Made by a program: the position numbers and the translations under genes. Of a DNA stretch of 64,000 nucleotides, positions 59,917-64,000 are shown one piece after another. Each line of letters starts with the position of its first letter. Position 1 is the stretch's first letter. Under the pieces are notes generated by a model. That model saw nothing but the letters and a program-made list of their open reading frames with translations, did no database searches and was not told where the DNA came from. Origin of the DNA: Phycisphaerae bacterium (GTDB lineage: Bacteria > Planctomycetota > Phycisphaerae > UBA1845 > Fen-1342); NCBI GenBank assembly GCA_022072445.1, contig JAJVHV010000007.1, forward strand, positions 118,322 to 182,321. Direction: 5' to 3'.

Positions 59917-61743
59917 ATGTGTGGAATCGTGGCCTATATCGGACAGCGCGACGCGTGTCCGATTCTGCTCGAGGGGCTCAAGCGGCTGGAATATCGGGGC
60001 TACGATTCGGCCGGGATCGTGGTGAATCGCGGGGGCGCGCTGCTCATGCAGCGTGCGGTCGGACGCATCTCGGCGCTGGAGCAGAAGCTCGACGCGCGGA
60101 TGAGCGGGCCGAACGCCGGCATGGCGCACACGCGCTGGGCGACGCACGGCGCGCCGACCGAGTTGAACGCGCACCCGCACTTCGGCGACGGCAAGCGGCT
60201 GGCGCTGGTGCACAATGGGATCATCGAGAACTATCGCGTGCTCAAGACGTTCCTGGAAGCCAAGGGCGTCACGATGGAGAGCGATACGGACACCGAGGTG
60301 CTCGCGCAACTGGTCGGGCACTTCTACGAGGGCTCTCTGGGCGACGCCGTCCGCCAGGCGCTGCGCGAGGTGCGCGGCACGTTCGGCATCGCGGTCATGC
60401 ACGCCAACGAGCCCGACGTGATCGTGGCGGCGCGGCGCGGCAGCCCGCTGATCGTGGGCATCGGCAAGGACGAATACCTGGTCGCGTCGGACGCGGCGGC
60501 GATCGTGCAGCACACGACGCAGGCCATCTACCTGTCGGACAACGAAGTCGCCGTCGTGTCTCGCAACGGTTTCCACACCACGACGCTCGACGCCGCCCCG
60601 GTCAGCAAGAAAGTGGAAGAGCTGGAGATGACGCTCGAGCAGATCGAGCTGGGCGGGCACAGCCACTTCATGATGAAGGAGATATTCGAGCAGCCCGATT
60701 CGATCCGCACGTGCATGCGCGGGCGAATCGACCACGACACCGGCCGCGTCGTGCTGGGCGGGCTGACGTCGGTGAACAAGGAGCTGCTGCACACCAAGCG
60801 GATCATCCTGACGGGCTGCGGAACGGCCTGGCACGCCGCCCTGATCGGCGAATACCTGATCGAGGACCTGGCGCGAATTCCGTGCGAAGTCGAATACGCC
60901 AGCGAATTCCGCTATCGAAACCCGATCCTCGAAGACAACACGGCCGTCGTGGCGATTTCGCAGTCCGGCGAGACCGCCGACACGCTGGCGGCGCTGCGCG
61001 AGGCGAGAGACAAGGGCGCCCTGGCGCTGGGCATCGTCAACGTGGTCGGATCGACCATCGCCCGCGAGACCGACGCCGGCGTGTATCTGCACGTCGGCCC
61101 TGAGATCGGCGTCGCATCCACCAAGGCCTTCACCGGCCAGGTGACCGTGCTCGCCATGCTCGCCGCATACCTCGGCCGCCGCCGGCACCTCAGCGCCGGA
61201 GAATGCAACGAATTCCTGACTTCGCTCGACGGCATCACTGATTCGATCAAACGCGCGCTGGAGAGCGACGGAGCGGCCCGCCGCGTCGCCGAGGAGTTTC
61301 AGGACGCGGGCAACTGGCTCTACCTGGGCCGCGGAGCGCAGTATCCGGTGGCACTCGAAGGCGCCCTGAAGCTCAAGGAAATCAGCTACATCCACGCCGA
61401 GGGTCTGCCGGCGGCGGAGATGAAGCACGGGCCGATCGCGCTGATCAACCCCGGAATGCCGGTGGTGATCATCGTGCCGCGCGGGCACTGGTACGAAAAG
61501 ACGCTCGGCAACATCGAAGAAGTGCGCAGCCGCGGCGGGCGGATCATCGCGGTGGCGACCGAAGGCGACCGTCAGATCGCGAAGATGGCCGAGCACGTGC
61601 TGTATGTGCCCGACGTGCCCGAGGCGCTCCAGCCGCTGGTGACCGTGGTGCCGCTGCAACTGCTGGCCTACCACGCGGCGGTGGCGCGGGGCTGCGACGT
61701 GGACAAGCCGCGGAATCTGGCGAAGTCGGTGACGGTGGAGTAG
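59917..61743 (+). CDS. glmS: Glutamine-fructose-6-phosphate aminotransferase (isomerizing)
   Basis: A 608-residue protein. MCGIVAYIGQRDA gives the N-terminal nucleophile Cys after Met removal. RLEYRGYDSAG, HTRWATHG and HNGIIENY belong to the glutaminase domain. TGCGTAWHAAL, AISQSGETADTLAAL and GPEIGVASTKAFTGQ belong to the two SIS domains. LAKSVTVE is the conserved C-terminus. It makes glucosamine-6-phosphate for peptidoglycan and LPS. GGAGG lies six bases before the ATG at 59917. Everything is of usual length. Confidence 0.97.
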   Translation: MCGIVAYIGQRDACPILLEGLKRLEYRGYDSAGIVVNRGGALLMQRAVGRISALEQKLDARMSGPNAGMAHTRWATHGAPTELNAHPHFGDGKRLALVHNGIIENYRVLKTFLEAKGVTMESDTDTEVLAQLVGHFYEGSLGDAVRQALREVRGTFGIAVMHANEPDVIVAARRGSPLIVGIGKDEYLVASDAAAIVQHTTQAIYLSDNEVAVVSRNGFHTTTLDAAPVSKKVEELEMTLEQIELGGHSHFMMKEIFEQPDSIRTCMRGRIDHDTGRVVLGGLTSVNKELLHTKRIILTGCGTAWHAALIGEYLIEDLARIPCEVEYASEFRYRNPILEDNTAVVAISQSGETADTLAALREARDKGALALGIVNVVGSTIARETDAGVYLHVGPEIGVASTKAFTGQVTVLAMLAAYLGRRRHLSAGECNEFLTSLDGITDSIKRALESDGAARRVAEEFQDAGNWLYLGRGAQYPVALEGALKLKEISYIHAEGLPAAEMKHGPIALINPGMPVVIIVPRGHWYEKTLGNIEEVRSRGGRIIAVATEGDRQIAKMAEHVLYVPDVPEALQPLVTVVPLQLLAYHAAVARGCDVDKPRNLAKSVTVE

Positions 61744-61940
61744 CCGGCGGGTACGGGGTTCAGGGTTTGGGGTTCAGGGTTCAGGGTTCAGGGTTCAGGG
61801 TTCAGGGTTCAGGGTTCATGGGCTCGGGGTTCGGGGCGCGTGAGTCTCCAGGTTCAGGTTTCGGGGTTGAGCGTTCAGAGCTCAGCGTTCAGAGCTCAGC
61901 GTTCAGAGGTCGGGGTTCAGGGTTCTCGGTTTGGAAATCA
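61744..61940. repeat. GGTTCAG heptamer array and related TTCAGAGC words
   Basis: From about 61768 to 61817 the heptamer GGTTCAG (read as GGGTTCA) repeats about seven times without interruption. This gives many GGG tracts separated by TTCA, able to form a G-quadruplex. From 61868 to 61912 it is followed by (AGCGTTCAGAGCTC)-type 16-base repeats. It directly follows the glmS stop. No gene is visible between it and the minus-strand gene ending at 62225. Confidence 0.88.
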
Positions 61941-62020
61941 TGAGCTCGGGGTCGGGGGGCGGCGCGAGGTTCGCAGGCTGCCTCCGTTCGCCGCTTCCTT
62001 ACGGGCGCGGCTCTGGCAGC

Positions 62021-62142
62021 GTGGCATGGCTGTCGCGAAGCACAGCCATGGCGCTGGCGCACGCAGCGCGCGACTTGACAGGTTAGCCCGCAGTCGCCGC
62101 CAGCCCGCCAGCAGAGCTGTGCTGGCGCGATAGCCATGCGAC
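62021..62142. mobile_element. MITE/REP-like element, copy 1
   Basis: The ends are inverted: GTGGCATGGCTGTCGCG at 62021-62037 against the complement of CGCGATAGCCATGCGAC at 62126-62142. The left 36 bases are identical to copy 2 (62890 onward) and contain a hairpin ATGGCTGT-CGCGAAGC-ACAGCCAT. The middle differs from copy 2 completely. It is non-coding. Confidence 0.8.
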
Positions 62143-62224
62143 ACGACCGACCAGCAAATCCCTGTTGCGCGGCCGAGGAAGAGGCTCTCGTTCCCTGTGG
62201 CGTCGAGGCCGAAGCCGACCGCAG

Positions 62225-62857
62225 TCAGCGAACGTCAAAATCGGCTGGCGTCTCGCGGACCGTGGGTCTGGTCGCGACTCGTGATGAAGCTGAGTGCCCA
62301 GCCGAGGCGTTCGCGGACGGCGCGGCGGGAGCTCGGCTCGCCTCCTGCGGTGCGGGTGGTTTCGGATGATAGGTGTAGTAGCGGATGGCGCCAATCACCA
62401 GCAGCAGCACCGAAGCCGCCAGTGTGTATGGCATGGGCGGCGCTGCCAATGCTGACAGAAAGCTGACCCGCCCCGCGCCAGGGGCCGCTGCACACGCCGC
62501 GACGACCAGATGCCCACCAACCAGTACGCACCCCAGCACCAGCGCCACCCACCCGGCCGTGCGACGCCGCAGACTGCGCTGCATGGCCGACGAATACAAG
62601 CCGCACTTCGGACACGCGACGGGATCAGCCGGGTCCGCCAGGGCGCGCTCCAGCTCCCGCCGCCCGGCGGCGTCAAGGCGTGCCTGCGTCCCGCGATTCG
62701 TCAAGCCGACCATGACGGCGACTTCGACCGTACGAGTGACGTGGTATTGATACGCGCATCCGCAGTGCTCACACGTGACGCGCTTGATCGTGCCGCCCGT
62801 TCGAGAAGAGCTTGCCGTGAGCGCTTTGGCAAGCACATGTGCCAGGGCATGAAACAT
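62225..62857 (-). CDS. Zinc-ribbon membrane protein, function unknown
   Basis: A 210-residue protein. CEHCGCAYQYHVTRTVEVAV and CPKCGLYSSAMQ provide two separated CxxC pairs, probably one zinc site. Two membrane segments follow (WVALVLGCVLVGGHLVVAAC and PYTLAASVLLLVIGAIRYYT), then a proline/alanine/serine-rich tail. The ordered ribbon and membrane segments support a real gene. It is flanked on both sides by the MITE-like elements. No family assignment. Confidence 0.65.
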   Translation of the reverse strand: MFHALAHVLAKALTASSSRTGGTIKRVTCEHCGCAYQYHVTRTVEVAVMVGLTNRGTQARLDAAGRRELERALADPADPVACPKCGLYSSAMQRSLRRRTAGWVALVLGCVLVGGHLVVAACAAAPGAGRVSFLSALAAPPMPYTLAASVLLLVIGAIRYYTYHPKPPAPQEASRAPAAPSANASAGHSASSRVATRPTVRETPADFDVR

Positions 62858-62889
62858 CGCTCTTCGGCCTCACGTTCCTATACGACCGC

Positions 62890-63024
62890 GTGGCATGGCT
62901 GTCGCGAAGCACAGCCATGGCGCTGCCCGCGGGAGCCGCGCCTGATCTTGACGAAGCCGCGCTCGGCGCCAAGCCACTCCGCCGACACGCCGACATGGCT
63001 ATGCTGGCGCGATAGCCATGCCAC
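62890..63024. mobile_element. MITE/REP-like element, copy 2
   Basis: GTGGCATGGCTGTCGCG at the left and CGCGATAGCCATGCCAC at the right are inverted with one mismatch over 17 bases. Each end forms a hairpin (ATGGCTGT...ACAGCCAT and ATGGCTAT...ATAGCCAT). The 70-base centre shares no obvious similarity with copy 1. The pair of copies flanks the zinc-ribbon membrane gene. Confidence 0.82.
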
Positions 63025-63117
63025 ACCGCCATCTTTCAGAGAGTGACCCTTCCCATTCTTGTGTCGCACCCAACTACGCGTACGGTGTCTCCAGACACCG
63101 CAGCTCACTGTCAACCC

Positions 63118-63330
63118 CTAATCTCGCGACGCGCCTTCGAAGCTCTCACGCTGAAACTGCCATCGCTTTAAGAACGCGGCTCGCTTCGCGTCACCACTCG
63201 CTTCAAGGGTCGCAATCGCCGCATCGAGCGTAGGACGATTAGGCAACCGCCGACCACAGCCGCCGCAGAAGGCAGCCTTCGCACTGTTCTCGTGGTCACA
63301 CTTGTCGTACGGGCAAACGAGACGCGGCAA
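63118..63330 (-). CDS. Small zinc-ribbon protein
   Basis: A 70-residue protein if started at the TTG at 63330: PRLVCPYDKCDHENSAKAAF, then CGGCGRRLPNRPTLDAAIAT and a helical LEASGDAKRAAFLKRWQFQ tail. The four cysteine pattern (C-x4-C ... C-x2-C) is a zinc ribbon. The TTG lies four bases after the stop of the upstream peptidase gene, so coupling is plausible. There is only a G-run (GGGGGG) as ribosome site. Start and reality are moderately supported. Confidence 0.5.
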   Translation of the reverse strand: MPRLVCPYDKCDHENSAKAAFCGGCGRRLPNRPTLDAAIATLEASGDAKRAAFLKRWQFQRESFEGASRD

Positions 63331-63334
63331 CGTT

Positions 63335-64000
63335 CTACCCCCCCGCGTACGCCAGGAACCGCGCCACCGCTTCCGCCCCGCGGTCGAGGTCGCGGATGTT
63401 CGCGCACTCGTTCGGGCCATGCGCGTTGCAGCGCGGGCTGGCGAAGCCGAGCATCAACGAATCGGCGCCGAGCTCCTTCTTGAACATGGGCAAAATGGGC
63501 AGCGAGCCGCCTTCGTAGAGATACGCCGGCTCGCGGTCGAACGATTCCTTCAGCGCCTTGGCCGCCGCCTTCATGATCGGGGCGCCGCGGTCGGAGACGT
63601 AAGGGTCGCAGGCGTGCTCGACGTGCGGGATTTCGAGCGACACGGTCTTGGGGCAGCGCTCGCGGACAGTCTTTTCGAACGCCGCGCCGATCTTCACCGC
63701 GGACTGATTCGGCACCAGCCGCATGGTGACTTTCGCCACCGCCTTCGACGGCACGATCGTGCTGCTGCCGTCGCCGATGTAGCCGCCGTACATGCCGTTC
63801 ACTTCGAGCGTGGGGCGGATGCTGCGGCGTTCGGCGACGGTGTAGCCTTCTTCGCCGACGAACGCGGGGCTGCCCAGCTCGCCGAGGTATTTCTTCTCGT
63901 CGGGCAGCAGCGCGTTGATCTCCTTGCGGTCGGCGGCGGAAAACTCGCGCACGTCGTCGTAGAAGCCGGGGACGGTGATGCGGCCTTTGTCGTCGTGCAG
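63335..64000 (-). CDS. M20-family metallopeptidase, 3' part (gene continues past right edge)
   Basis: 222 codons up to the window edge. The visible part covers the end of the catalytic domain and the dimerisation domain: GRITVPGFYDDV, TLEVNGMYGGYIGDGSSTIV and PSKAVAKVTMRLVPNQ are typical of M20 dipeptidases. REPAYLYEGGSLPILPMFKK and SPRCNAHGPNECANI carry the C-terminal metal-binding glutamate/histidine region. It cleaves small peptides or amides with two zinc ions. The N-terminal half with the other metal ligands lies outside. Confidence 0.88.
   Translation of the reverse strand: MHDDKGRITVPGFYDDVREFSAADRKEINALLPDEKKYLGELGSPAFVGEEGYTVAERRSIRPTLEVNGMYGGYIGDGSSTIVPSKAVAKVTMRLVPNQSAVKIGAAFEKTVRERCPKTVSLEIPHVEHACDPYVSDRGAPIMKAAAKALKESFDREPAYLYEGGSLPILPMFKKELGADSLMLGFASPRCNAHGPNECANIRDLDRGAEAVARFLAYAGG

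Noticed and set aside
59646..59918. Upstream extension of the HPt gene to 59918
   Set aside because: Proline/arginine-rich with no HPt features; the ATG at 59645 has a good ribosome site.
1..64000. tRNA or rRNA genes
   Set aside because: I recognised no tRNA T-loop/acceptor arrangement or rRNA signature by eye; a tRNAscan-SE/Infernal run would be needed to exclude them.

Overview
The window looks like a chromosomal segment of a Planctomycetota bacterium, probably a Phycisphaerae-type lineage. The grounds are: very high GC; pseudopilin genes with A|FTLVEL-type cleavage sites; dockerin-like EF-hand pairs ending in a 'GFD.D.F' signature; Rhs proteins that carry such dockerins; a decayed PEP-CTERM propeller gene; and dense families of short intergenic repeats (translations like KPLPYGRGS, NPSLTVGAR, AQPPSAV, HEATKPRR) that I associate with this phylum. 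lpxK points to an LPS-type outer membrane. No species can be assigned from sequence reading alone.

Layout. 1-2.0 kb is a non-coding array of about twelve copies of a GC-rich repeat. 2.0-7.4 kb holds metF, a small membrane protein, a short MscS-like channel, a DUF2723 membrane protein and a CBS-domain cystathionine beta-synthase/cysteine synthase homologue. 7.4-9.8 kb is a decay zone: an 84-bp tandem array, a frameshifted PEP-CTERM propeller pseudogene and a broken dockerin remnant. 9.8-13.4 kb has an isolated nuoC, a GNAT acetyltransferase and a HerA-like ATPase, separated by repeats. 13.9-28.3 kb is one long minus-strand cluster for a type II secretion/type IV pilus-like machine: GspE/PilB ATPase, GspF/PilC platform protein, six prepilin-like proteins and a very large (about 1300 aa) N-anchored minor component, with a good promoter in front of gspE. 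purE follows.

29.7-43.6 kb is the most interesting part: a polymorphic-toxin locus. A complete 2302-aa Rhs protein with a dockerin embedded among its YD repeats ends in an HNH-like nuclease tip and is followed by a SUKH-family immunity gene. Downstream lie partial cassettes built on a second, nearly identical Rhs core: a VHHVP-type toxin plus unknown immunity gene; the last 48 codons of a DddA/SCP1.201-like deaminase plus an Imm1 gene; a core with its toxin deleted plus immunity candidate; a DUF4304-like immunity candidate; and a truncated core joined out of frame to an ADP-ribosyltransferase-like tip. It reads as a fossil record of toxin-tip replacement with retained immunity genes.

43.6-64 kb returns to housekeeping and envelope genes: a deoxyhypusine-synthase-like protein, lpxK, an NAD-dependent epimerase, a PilZ-receiver-HPt regulator, a TraB/TIKI-like protein, an NCS2-type permease, DUF2203, an MBOAT acyltransferase, a repeat protein paired with a PA14 lipoprotein, PilZ and HPt proteins, a UvrB/UvrC-motif protein, rsmD, glmS, a zinc-ribbon membrane protein and the 3' part of an M20 peptidase. 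Between them are a G-rich heptamer array and two MITE/REP-like elements.
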